From NCBI GenBank assembly GCA_946575275.1, contig CAMNZV010000132.1, forward strand, positions 1 to 5,348: 5,348 nucleotides of DNA, read 5' to 3'. This DNA comes from an uncultured Clostridium sp. (lineage in GTDB: Bacteria; Bacillota; Clostridia; Clostridiales; Clostridiaceae). Each line of letters begins with the position of its first letter. Position 1 is the first letter of the stretch. The notes under the pieces are model-generated. The model worked only from the letters and a program-made list of their open reading frames with translations, was not told the origin of the DNA and did not search any database. Made by a program: the position numbers and the translations under genes. This document shows positions 1 to 5,317 of this stretch, one piece after another.

Positions 1-26
1 TATAAACAAAAATAATATATTAGGAT

Positions 27-35
27 TGCTATAAT
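27..35 (+). promoter_or_regulatory. Extended -10 promoter of the GH13 gene
   Basis: A perfect TATAAT at 30-35 is preceded by TGC at 27-29, which gives a complete extended -10 element (TGnTATAAT). The place where a -35 box should lie (about 7-12, CAAAAA) has no resemblance to TTGACA. The predicted transcription start is near 42, leaving a leader of about 30 nt before the start codon. Extended -10 promoters can work without a good -35, and a missing -35 is also typical of promoters that need an activator. The window begins too close to show upstream operators. Confidence 0.6.
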
Positions 36-59
36 AAAGATAAATTAAATAATAGATTT

Positions 60-65
60 AGGAGG
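60..65 (+). promoter_or_regulatory. Ribosome binding site of the GH13 gene
   Basis: AGGAGG lies 8 nt before the ATG at 74, a near-ideal Shine-Dalgarno arrangement that fixes the start codon. The stretch AGGAGGAAT followed by 5 nt and ATG is the same layout seen before the ATPase and binding-protein genes. Confidence 0.85.
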
Positions 66-73
66 AATTTGTA

Positions 74-1765
74 ATGAATAAACATGCAATTTACCATGTA
101 CCAGATACACCATATGCCTACGGAAAGGATATAGATACACTAACTGTAAGACTAAAGGTTGCAAAGGATGATGTAAATGTTTGCAAAATATTTTATAAGG
201 ATAGATATGATGAAAGTAATCCTTTTGAATATAAAGAACTTGAAATTACAGCAGAAACAGATTTATTTAGTTTCTATCAAGGAGATATATCATTATTTAG
301 AAACAGATATAAGTATTTCTTTGAACTTGTAGATTATGATGGAAATCAATATATCTATGATGAAAGAGGGGTAAGGGTTGGAAATGCAGGTAATAATGAT
401 ATAACACCATTTCAATTTGCCTATATAGCAAAGGGAGATCTATATGAGGAAAGTAAATGGCTTCAAGAATCAGTAGCATACCAGATTTTTGTTGACAGAT
501 TTAACAATGGTGATGAAAGCATAAATCCAAAGGGAACTATGAAATGGGGAAATGTTAACTTAACATTTAAATCTAGATTTGGAGGCGATATTCAAGGAAT
601 AATAAATAAACTGGATTATTTAAAAGATTTAGGAATTAATCTTATTTATTTGACACCAATATTTCAATCTAATACAGCACATAAATATAATGTAACAGAT
701 TATTATGCAATAGACTCTGAGTTTGGAGATTTAGAAAAGATTAAAGAGTTAGTAAAATGCTGTCACGAAAAAGGAATTAAACTTGTACTAGATGCAGTGT
801 TTAATCACTCAGGTTCAGATTTCTTTGCATTTCAGGATTTGCTAAAAAACCAAGAGAAATCTGAATATGTAGATTGGTATTTTGTAGATTCTTTTCCTGT
901 AACAGAAAGTAGAAATACTTATTATACCTTTGGAGATAATCATAGAAATATGCCAAAACTTAATACAAATAATGAAGGCGTTAGAGAATATTTACTTAAG
1001 GTATCTGAATATTGGATAAAAGAAGTTGGAATTGATGGTTGGAGACTTGATGTTTGTGATGAGGTTGATCATGACTTTTGGAGGGCTTTTAAAAAGGCAG
1101 TTAAAAGGGCAAACAAGGATGCTGTAATAATAGGTGAAATAATGCATGAAGCTAGCAGTTTCTTAAAAGGTGATCAAATGGATAGCATTATGAATTATCC
1201 CTTCAAACTTGCAATGGTAGATTTTTTTGCAAAAAAAACTATAGGAGCAGAACAATTTAATAGTGTACTTGCATTAAACAGAAGCCTATATATGGATAGT
1301 ATATCAAAACAAATGTGGAATTTAATTGGAAGCCATGACACACCAAGATTTTTAACAGAATGTGGAGAAGATATTGATAAAATGAAACTAGCAATTGAAT
1401 TTCAATTTACCTATATAGGTGTTCCATATATTTATTATGGAGATGAAGTTGGAATGACAGGATCACAAGATCCATATTCAAGAAAATGCATGATATGGGA
1501 AGATGAAATGCAAAACCATGAAATATATAATTGCTATAAAAAAATGATAAAGTTTAGAAAAGAAAATAAGGTATTAATATATGGAGATTATAAAATTCTT
1601 TATTGTAAGGATAGTGTATTAGTTTATTCACGAAGTTATGAGGATAAAAAAATGATAATAGCAATAAATAATAATAAGCATAATTATTATTTACAACTTC
1701 ATATAGATGGAGAATTTAAGGATATAGGAAATTTAGAACCAATGCAATTTAAATTGATACAATAA
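74..1765 (+). CDS. GH13 neopullulanase / cyclomaltodextrinase-type glycosidase
   Basis: The 563-residue product is a complete cytoplasmic alpha-amylase-family enzyme expected to hydrolyse maltodextrins, cyclodextrins or pullulan fragments to maltose and glucose. Residues 1 to about 125 resemble the CBM34-like N-terminal domain of this subfamily, and there is no signal peptide. The catalytic barrel follows: YQIFVDRF at 136-143, HKYN at 203-206, DAVFNH at 240-245 (region I), MPKLN at 293-297 (region V, the form typical of the GH13_20 subfamily), GWRLDV at 322-327 with the predicted nucleophile Asp326, GEI at 354-356 with the predicted acid/base Glu355, and SHD at 420-422 with Asp422. A short C-terminal beta domain begins near 500. 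The length is close to the usual 560-590 residues. The ATG follows a strong Shine-Dalgarno site. The adjacent ATPase and binding protein support a role in using imported maltooligosaccharides. Exact substrate preference (cyclodextrin, pullulan or linear dextrin) cannot be read from sequence. Confidence 0.93.
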   Translation: MNKHAIYHVPDTPYAYGKDIDTLTVRLKVAKDDVNVCKIFYKDRYDESNPFEYKELEITAETDLFSFYQGDISLFRNRYKYFFELVDYDGNQYIYDERGVRVGNAGNNDITPFQFAYIAKGDLYEESKWLQESVAYQIFVDRFNNGDESINPKGTMKWGNVNLTFKSRFGGDIQGIINKLDYLKDLGINLIYLTPIFQSNTAHKYNVTDYYAIDSEFGDLEKIKELVKCCHEKGIKLVLDAVFNHSGSDFFAFQDLLKNQEKSEYVDWYFVDSFPVTESRNTYYTFGDNHRNMPKLNTNNEGVREYLLKVSEYWIKEVGIDGWRLDVCDEVDHDFWRAFKKAVKRANKDAVIIGEIMHEASSFLKGDQMDSIMNYPFKLAMVDFFAKKTIGAEQFNSVLALNRSLYMDSISKQMWNLIGSHDTPRFLTECGEDIDKMKLAIEFQFTYIGVPYIYYGDEVGMTGSQDPYSRKCMIWEDEMQNHEIYNCYKKMIKFRKENKVLIYGDYKILYCKDSVLVYSRSYEDKKMIIAINNNKHNYYLQLHIDGEFKDIGNLEPMQFKLIQ

Positions 1766-1778
1766 TACTTTAGAAGAA

Positions 1779-1808
1779 GTTACAAAAACATAAAATACCT
1801 TTTGTAAC
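1779..1808 (+). terminator. Hairpin after the GH13 gene, possible weak terminator
   Basis: GTTACAAAA (1779-1787) and TTTTGTAAC (1800-1808) form a perfect 9-bp stem with a 12-nt loop, 14 nt after the stop codon. After one unpaired C the stem can continue as AAGA with TTTT (1775-1778 with 1810-1813), but that would use up the only T-run. The stem is AT-rich and the following T-run is only four long, so termination would be partial. The repeat also sits about 45-74 nt upstream of the predicted start of the ATPase transcript, which is a usual place for an activator site, so it could instead be an operator. Confidence 0.45.
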
Positions 1809-1817
1809 CTTTTACAG

Positions 1818-1846
1818 TAGAACTAAATTAATAAGTGTTCTATAAT
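1818..1846 (+). promoter_or_regulatory. Predicted promoter of the ATPase-regulator unit
   Basis: A perfect TATAAT at 1841-1846 is preceded, at 17-nt spacing, by a poor -35 (TAGAAC, 1818-1823). The predicted start is near 1853, giving a leader of about 25 nt. The surrounding CTATAATAA is also present at the first promoter of the window. A consensus -10 with a weak -35 suggests either modest constitutive activity or a need for an activator. This unit would carry the ATPase gene and the regulator gene. Confidence 0.5.
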
Positions 1847-1863
1847 AAGTATATAAAGATTTA

Positions 1864-1869
1864 AGGAGG
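1864..1869 (+). promoter_or_regulatory. Ribosome binding site of malK
   Basis: AGGAGG, extended to AAGGAGG at 1863-1869, lies 8 nt before the ATG at 1878, a strong site that fixes the start codon. Confidence 0.85.
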
Positions 1870-1877
1870 AATATTAA

Positions 1878-2987
1878 ATGGCAGGTTTAAAGTTAAAAAA
1901 TATATACAAAATATATCCAGGGGATGTTGCAGCAGTTAAAGATTTCAATCTTGAAATTGAAGATAAAGAATTTATAGTTTTCGTAGGACCATCAGGTTGT
2001 GGTAAATCAACAACACTTAGAATGATAGCAGGTCTTGAAAGTATTTCAAGAGGTGAATTATATATAGACGACAAACTAGTTAATGATGTAGAACCAAAGG
2101 AAAGAGATATAGCAATGGTATTCCAAAGTTATGCATTGTATCCTCATATGTCAATATATGAAAATATGGCATTTGCATTAAAGCTTAGAAAAACTCCAAA
2201 AGATGAAATAGATAAAAAGGTTAAAGAAGCTGCAAAGATTCTTGACATAGAACATTTATTAGAAAGAAAGCCAAAGGCTTTATCAGGAGGTCAAAGACAA
2301 AGAGTTGCACTTGGAAGAGCAATAGTTAGAAATCCTAAGGTATTCTTAATGGATGAACCTTTATCAAACTTAGATGCTAAACTAAGAGTTCAAATGAGAA
2401 CAGAAATATCAAAGTTACATCACAAGTTACAAACTACATTTATATATGTAACACATGACCAAACAGAAGCTATGACAATGGGTACTAGAATTGTTGTAAT
2501 GAAGGATGGTATTGTACAACAAGTTGACACTCCACAAAATATTTATAATTATCCAACAAATTTATTTGTTGCAAGTTTTATCGGAAGTCCTCAAATGAAC
2601 TTCTTTGATGGGCAAGTATCTTTTGAGGGAGACAAGGCTTATGCAGTATTTGAAGATCAAAAGGTTGAATTAACAGCTGAACATGCAAAAATTGTTAAAG
2701 AACAAAATATAGCAGGTAAAACTGTTACATTTGGTATTAGACCTGAAAATCTTGATGATAGCAAGGAACTAATTGCAGAAAACCCATCACAAGTTGCAAA
2801 TGCACAAGTTGAAGTAATAGAATTAATGGGTTCAGAAAGCTATATTTACACTAAAATAGGTGGAACTACATTTACAGTAAGAGTAAATGGAACATCTAAC
2901 TTAAAAGTAGGTGAAAAATCAAAGATTCACTTTGATGTAAATAAATTGCATATTTTCAACAAGGAAACTGAATTAAGAATAATATAA
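1878..2987 (+). CDS. malK: MalK/MsmX/UgpC-type sugar ABC transporter ATPase
   Basis: This 369-residue protein is the ATP-hydrolysing subunit of a carbohydrate importer of the CUT1 class and would act as a dimer on the inner face of the membrane. All nucleotide-binding motifs are intact: Walker A GPSGCGKST at 37-45, Q-loop Gln83, signature LSGGQ at 135-139, Walker B FLMDE at 156-160, D-loop SNLD at 163-166 and H-loop His193. After about residue 235 comes the C-terminal OB/TOBE-type regulatory domain, with FIGSPQMNFF at 234-243 and GIRPE at 286-290, both typical of MalK and UgpC. Length is normal for the family. The protein is soluble, with no membrane segment. Nearby GH13 and MalE-type genes point to maltodextrin import, but MsmX-like ATPases in Firmicutes often serve several sugar importers, so the partner permeases are not certain. 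Its stop codon lies 15 nt before the next gene, so the two are probably cotranscribed. Confidence 0.95.
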   Translation: MAGLKLKNIYKIYPGDVAAVKDFNLEIEDKEFIVFVGPSGCGKSTTLRMIAGLESISRGELYIDDKLVNDVEPKERDIAMVFQSYALYPHMSIYENMAFALKLRKTPKDEIDKKVKEAAKILDIEHLLERKPKALSGGQRQRVALGRAIVRNPKVFLMDEPLSNLDAKLRVQMRTEISKLHHKLQTTFIYVTHDQTEAMTMGTRIVVMKDGIVQQVDTPQNIYNYPTNLFVASFIGSPQMNFFDGQVSFEGDKAYAVFEDQKVELTAEHAKIVKEQNIAGKTVTFGIRPENLDDSKELIAENPSQVANAQVEVIELMGSESYIYTKIGGTTFTVRVNGTSNLKVGEKSKIHFDVNKLHIFNKETELRII

Positions 2988-2991
2988 GTTT

Positions 2992-2995
2992 GAGG
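2992..2995 (+). promoter_or_regulatory. Weak ribosome binding site that decides the regulator start
   Basis: GAGG at 2992-2995 is 7 nt from the ATG at 3003 but only 4 nt from the in-frame TTG at 3000. The spacing and the better codon favour ATG 3003, giving 315 rather than 316 residues. The site is clearly weaker than the AGGAGG sites of the three structural genes, so the regulator is probably made at a low level from the malK transcript. Confidence 0.65.
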
Positions 2996-3002
2996 TAGTT
3001 TG

Positions 3003-3950
3003 ATGAAAAATATTAATGACCTTTTAAAAGACATTAATGATATTTCAAAAATATCCTTTAAATTAGAAAATGAGCTAGGGGTTCTTTATGAAACCCCTAG
3101 CTTTAAGCATAATGAGGAAGTTTTTGAAGATGCCATAAATGTTAATAATTACGAATATAGAGTTTTTGTAAGAACCATTGATAAAAATGCGTTACCTCTT
3201 TTAAAATATTATATTTCTAAGGTTATTTCGGAAATAGAAGATGAAAAGACTATATTTATAAAAGAAATACTTTTAGGTAAGAAGGTAGTGAAAGAAAAGG
3301 TACAAGAAAAATATCCTTGGCTATTAAAACAAATAGGGGTATTAAATATTTATGTAAATAGTAAACTATCAGAGGCATATGAACTACTTAAGGAAGGCTA
3401 TGAAGCAGAAAAAATTATTTGTTTGTGTTTTGAAGGTAAAATATTAATAATAGGAAATTTAGAAGACATACAGGATCATGCTATAAGTATTAAAGACACC
3501 TTAGAAAGCAGTATATATTGCAAGTCCTTAATATATTATAGCTATGTAAGTAATTACAAAGAACTTTCCTTAGAAGTTGAAAAATCAAATATAAAAATTG
3601 AGGTAGCAATAAAATATAATTCAGAAGAGCCTATATTAAGTGAAAAGAATATGATGTTTGAAGAATTAATAGATAATATTAATAATACAACAAAGGATGA
3701 AATAATAAACAAGTATAAAAAAGGTTTTGAAAAAATAGACGAAGAAATGATAAAAACTATAGATATTTTCTTTAAAAATGGGTTAAACTTAAGTGAGGCA
3801 TCAAAAGAATTATTTATTCATAGAAATACCTTAATTTACAGGCTGGACAAAATACAAAAATGCACTAATTTTGATTTAAGAAACTTTAATGAGGCAACAA
3901 TATTTAAAATAATATACACATTATGGAAAGAAAGAGAAAAAAATATTTAA
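3003..3950 (+). CDS. PucR/CdaR-family helix-turn-helix transcriptional regulator
   Basis: The 315-residue product is a soluble DNA-binding protein. Residues about 247-308 match the C-terminal helix-turn-helix of the PucR/CdaR family: a helix around IDIFFKNGLNLSEASKEL, then FIHRNTLIYRLDKIQ at 271-285, where H-R-N-T-x-x-Y-R-L is the family signature. Residues about 85-200 are compatible with the GGDEF-like middle domain common in these regulators, and residues 20-80 may be a small sensor domain, but neither is diagnostic by eye. Members are mostly activators answering to a small metabolite. The gene lies 15 nt after malK and before the MalE-type gene, so control of this sugar locus, including its own operon, is the natural inference. 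The ligand is unknown; maltose or a maltodextrin is a guess from context. An alternative TTG start at 3000 would add one residue. Confidence 0.85.
   Translation: MKNINDLLKDINDISKISFKLENELGVLYETPSFKHNEEVFEDAINVNNYEYRVFVRTIDKNALPLLKYYISKVISEIEDEKTIFIKEILLGKKVVKEKVQEKYPWLLKQIGVLNIYVNSKLSEAYELLKEGYEAEKIICLCFEGKILIIGNLEDIQDHAISIKDTLESSIYCKSLIYYSYVSNYKELSLEVEKSNIKIEVAIKYNSEEPILSEKNMMFEELIDNINNTTKDEIINKYKKGFEKIDEEMIKTIDIFFKNGLNLSEASKELFIHRNTLIYRLDKIQKCTNFDLRNFNEATIFKIIYTLWKEREKNI
3073..3102 (+). other. Perfect 11-bp hairpin inside the regulator coding region
   Basis: AGCTAGGGGTT (3073-3083) and AACCCCTAGCT (3092-3102) pair without mismatch around an 8-nt loop, about 70 nt into the regulator gene. 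The four consecutive G-C pairs (3078-3081 with 3094-3097) stand out in very AT-rich surroundings, and this is the longest perfect stem I found in the window. Only three T residues follow (3102-3104), so it is a poor intrinsic terminator. It may pause transcription, slow ribosomes, or protect the 3' end of the malK message. It encodes ordinary-looking residues (24-33) in frame. Confidence 0.75.
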
Positions 3951-3957
3951 TTTTTTT
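3937..3957 (+). terminator. AT-only hairpin with T-run at the end of the regulator gene
   Basis: AAAAAAAT (3937-3944) and ATTTTTTT (3950-3957) form an 8-bp stem with a 5-nt loop that contains most of the stop codon region. A run of seven T residues is present, but the stem has no G-C pair, so as an RNA terminator it would be weak. It may combine with the next inverted repeat to reduce read-through into the binding-protein gene. Confidence 0.25.
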
Positions 3958-3964
3958 AGAAAAG

Positions 3965-3986
3965 ACCTTGCAAACATTTTCAAGGT
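3965..3986 (+). repeat. Inverted repeat overlapping the -35 of the binding-protein promoter
   Basis: ACCTTG (3965-3970) and CAAGGT (3981-3986) are perfect inverted copies separated by 10 nt. The left arm overlaps the proposed -35 box and the right arm lies in the spacer, so a dimeric regulator bound here would affect the promoter directly. A second CAAGGT occurs at 4014-4019. As RNA it would form only a 6-bp stem with no T-run after it, so a terminator role is unlikely. Confidence 0.5.
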
Positions 3987-3996
3987 GTAGTAAAAT
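3968..3996 (+). promoter_or_regulatory. Predicted promoter of the maltodextrin-binding protein gene
   Basis: TTGCAA (3968-3973) and TAAAAT (3991-3996) are separated by 17 nt and match the sigma-A consensus at 4 and 5 of 6 positions. The predicted start is near 4003, inside the operator-like palindrome at 4001-4016, giving a leader of about 83 nt. Alternative -10 boxes closer to the gene (TATAGT at 4029 and 4043, TAAAAT at 4049) lack a recognisable -35 at normal spacing. Confidence 0.45.
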
Positions 3997-4000
3997 AAAT

Positions 4001-4016
4001 TTGGGAACGATACCAA
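4001..4016. promoter_or_regulatory. cre-like / LacI-family operator before malE
   Basis: TTGGGAACGATACCAA is an imperfect palindrome with a central CG and 6 of 8 pairs matching (TTGG on one side, CCAA on the other). Compared with the CcpA cre consensus WTGNAARCGNWWWCA, positions 4001-4015 match at 13 of 15. It covers the predicted transcription start, where a bound repressor would block initiation or elongation. The binding protein could be CcpA, giving glucose repression, or a MalR-type LacI-family repressor; the two site types resemble each other. Confidence 0.6.
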
Positions 4017-4028
4017 GGTAATTTAAAT

Positions 4029-4051
4029 TATAGTTAACTTGATATAGTTAA
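4029..4051 (+). repeat. Tandem 9-nt repeat in the malE leader
   Basis: TATAGTTAA occurs at 4029-4037 and again at 4043-4051, a period of 14 nt. The first copy overlaps the palindrome AGTTAACT (4032-4039). Each copy also contains a possible -10 box (TATAGT). The sequence is AT-rich, so chance is possible; it may be a regulator half-site pair or alternative promoter elements. Confidence 0.4.
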
Positions 4052-4071
4052 AATAAAGCTTTAAGATATTG

Positions 4072-4077
4072 AGGAGG
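4072..4077 (+). promoter_or_regulatory. Ribosome binding site of malE
   Basis: AGGAGG, extended to GAGGAGG at 4071-4077, lies 8 nt before the ATG at 4086. It is strong and well placed, as expected for an abundant binding protein. Confidence 0.85.
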
Positions 4078-4085
4078 AATTATTA

Positions 4086-5294
4086 ATGAGTAAACGTACA
4101 AGAATTTTAGCAGCTGTAATGGCTACAATGGTAATGACAACAGCATTCTTAGGATGCGGTGAGGATAAGAAAACTGGAGATAGTGGTGAAAAGAAATCAT
4201 TAACAGTATGGTCTCACTTATCAACAGGAGAAGTTGATGCACTAAGAGAAGTTGCAGAAAAATGGGGAACTGAAAACAATGTAAGTGTTGAAGTAGTAGA
4301 AGATAAAGGAGAAATGCAAGCAGCTATTACAACATTACAAAGTAATAATGGACCAGACATATATTATGGACTAGCTCACGATAACTTAGGAACTTACAAC
4401 AAAGCAGGTGTTGTTGAAGAAGTACCATCAGGAACTATCAATAAAGCTGATTATGCATCAGAAGGTGCAATTGACGCTGTAACAATTGGTGGAAAGCAAA
4501 TTGCAGTTCCATTATCAGTTGAATGTGTAGCTTTATTCTACAACAAAGCTAAGGTTGCTACTCCAGCTACAACTATGGAAGCAGTTGCAGATAGTGGATC
4601 ATTTATGTTTAATGCAACAGATTTCTACTTATCATTTGGATTCTTATCAGCAGGTGGCGGATATGTATTTAAAGATAACAATGGAACATTAGATACTAAC
4701 GATATCGGATTTGGAAATGATGGAGCAGTTAAAGGATTTGATTTCTTAGGAAAATTAGTTTCAGAAAAGAAATTATTTGCAGCAGATATTAATGATGACG
4801 TTGCTAAGAGCAAATTTACTTCAGGAGAAACTTCATACTATATTTCAGGACCTTGGTCAGTTGCAGATTGTACTGCAGCAAACATCGACTTAGGAATAGC
4901 ACCACTTCCAACATTAAATGGTGGAGTTATGAAGCCATTCATGGGAGTTCAAGCAGCATTCGTAAATGCTAACTCAAAAGAAAAAGATTTATCTTGGAAA
5001 TTAATGAAATACTTAAATGAAAATACAACTGATATCTTAATAGAAAAAGGAAACAGAATTCCTGCTACTACTAAGGGTCAAGAAAGTGCTAAATTCAAAG
5101 AAAACAAATATGGATCATTCTTTGCTGAAGCTACTAAAGTTGCAATCCCAATGCCAAATATCCCAGAAGTTCAATCTATGTGGACTCCAGGAGCTAACCA
5201 CTTAAAGGCAGTTCTTGCTGGAAGTGAAGATGCTAAAACAGCAGCAGCTACATTAGTTACAGATATGAAGACAGGAATTGAACAAAGCAAATAA
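4086..5294 (+). CDS. malE: MalE-type maltodextrin-binding lipoprotein
   Basis: This 402-residue protein is the extracellular solute-binding component of a CUT1 sugar importer, tethered to the outer face of the membrane by lipid. The signal peptide has KRTR at 3-6, a hydrophobic stretch at about 7-22 and a lipobox-like FLGC with the lipidated cysteine at 24; Phe at -3 is less usual than Leu. A charged linker (25-37) leads to the mature domain. Motifs shared with E. coli MalE, aligned from memory, are GPDIYYGLAHD at 89-99, VPLSVECVALFYNK at 141-154, GPWS at 255-258, PLP at 273-275, KPFMGV at 283-288 and PMPNIPEVQSMW at 355-366. These point to maltose, maltodextrin or cyclodextrin. Trp257, Glu146 and Trp366 line up with E. 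coli ligand residues, while Leu96 and Val259 replace two aromatic ones. It has its own predicted promoter and operator. No permease is in the window; malF and malG are expected downstream. Confidence 0.93.
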   Translation: MSKRTRILAAVMATMVMTTAFLGCGEDKKTGDSGEKKSLTVWSHLSTGEVDALREVAEKWGTENNVSVEVVEDKGEMQAAITTLQSNNGPDIYYGLAHDNLGTYNKAGVVEEVPSGTINKADYASEGAIDAVTIGGKQIAVPLSVECVALFYNKAKVATPATTMEAVADSGSFMFNATDFYLSFGFLSAGGGYVFKDNNGTLDTNDIGFGNDGAVKGFDFLGKLVSEKKLFAADINDDVAKSKFTSGETSYYISGPWSVADCTAANIDLGIAPLPTLNGGVMKPFMGVQAAFVNANSKEKDLSWKLMKYLNENTTDILIEKGNRIPATTKGQESAKFKENKYGSFFAEATKVAIPMPNIPEVQSMWTPGANHLKAVLAGSEDAKTAAATLVTDMKTGIEQSK

Positions 5295-5317
5295 TTTTGC
5301 AAAGTAAATATTAAATA

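Noticed and set aside
297..479. 60-codon open frame on the minus strand
   Set aside because: It lies wholly inside the CBM34-like region of the GH13 gene, shows no recognisable domain, and is best explained as a shadow of the coding strand.
513..527. cre-like stretch ATGAAAGCATAAATC inside the GH13 gene
   Set aside because: It lacks the central CG that is nearly invariant in CcpA sites and matches only about 12 of 15 positions in AT-rich coding DNA.
1874..2074. 66-codon open frame on the minus strand
   Set aside because: It is antisense to the Walker A region of malK; such antisense frames are common over conserved ABC ATPase sequences and there is no independent support for it.
3000..3002. 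TTG as the start of the regulator
   Set aside because: It is only 4 nt from the GAGG site, while the adjacent in-frame ATG at 3003 has a better 7-nt spacing.
4039..4067. TTGATA (4039-4044) with TAAGAT (4062-4067) as the malE promoter
   Set aside because: The boxes are at 17-nt spacing, but transcription would start within the ribosome binding site at about 4074, leaving no usable leader.
4088..4102. Second cre-like stretch around AAACGT at the start of malE
   Set aside because: It has the CG core but only about 10 of 15 matches, and both outer arms are poor.
4625..4813. 62-codon open frame on the minus strand
   Set aside because: It is antisense to malE, low in complexity, and has no recognisable motif.
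5296..5303. Palindrome TTTGCAAA just after malE
   Set aside because: It is short, AT-rich and has no promoter nearby; chance is the simplest explanation.
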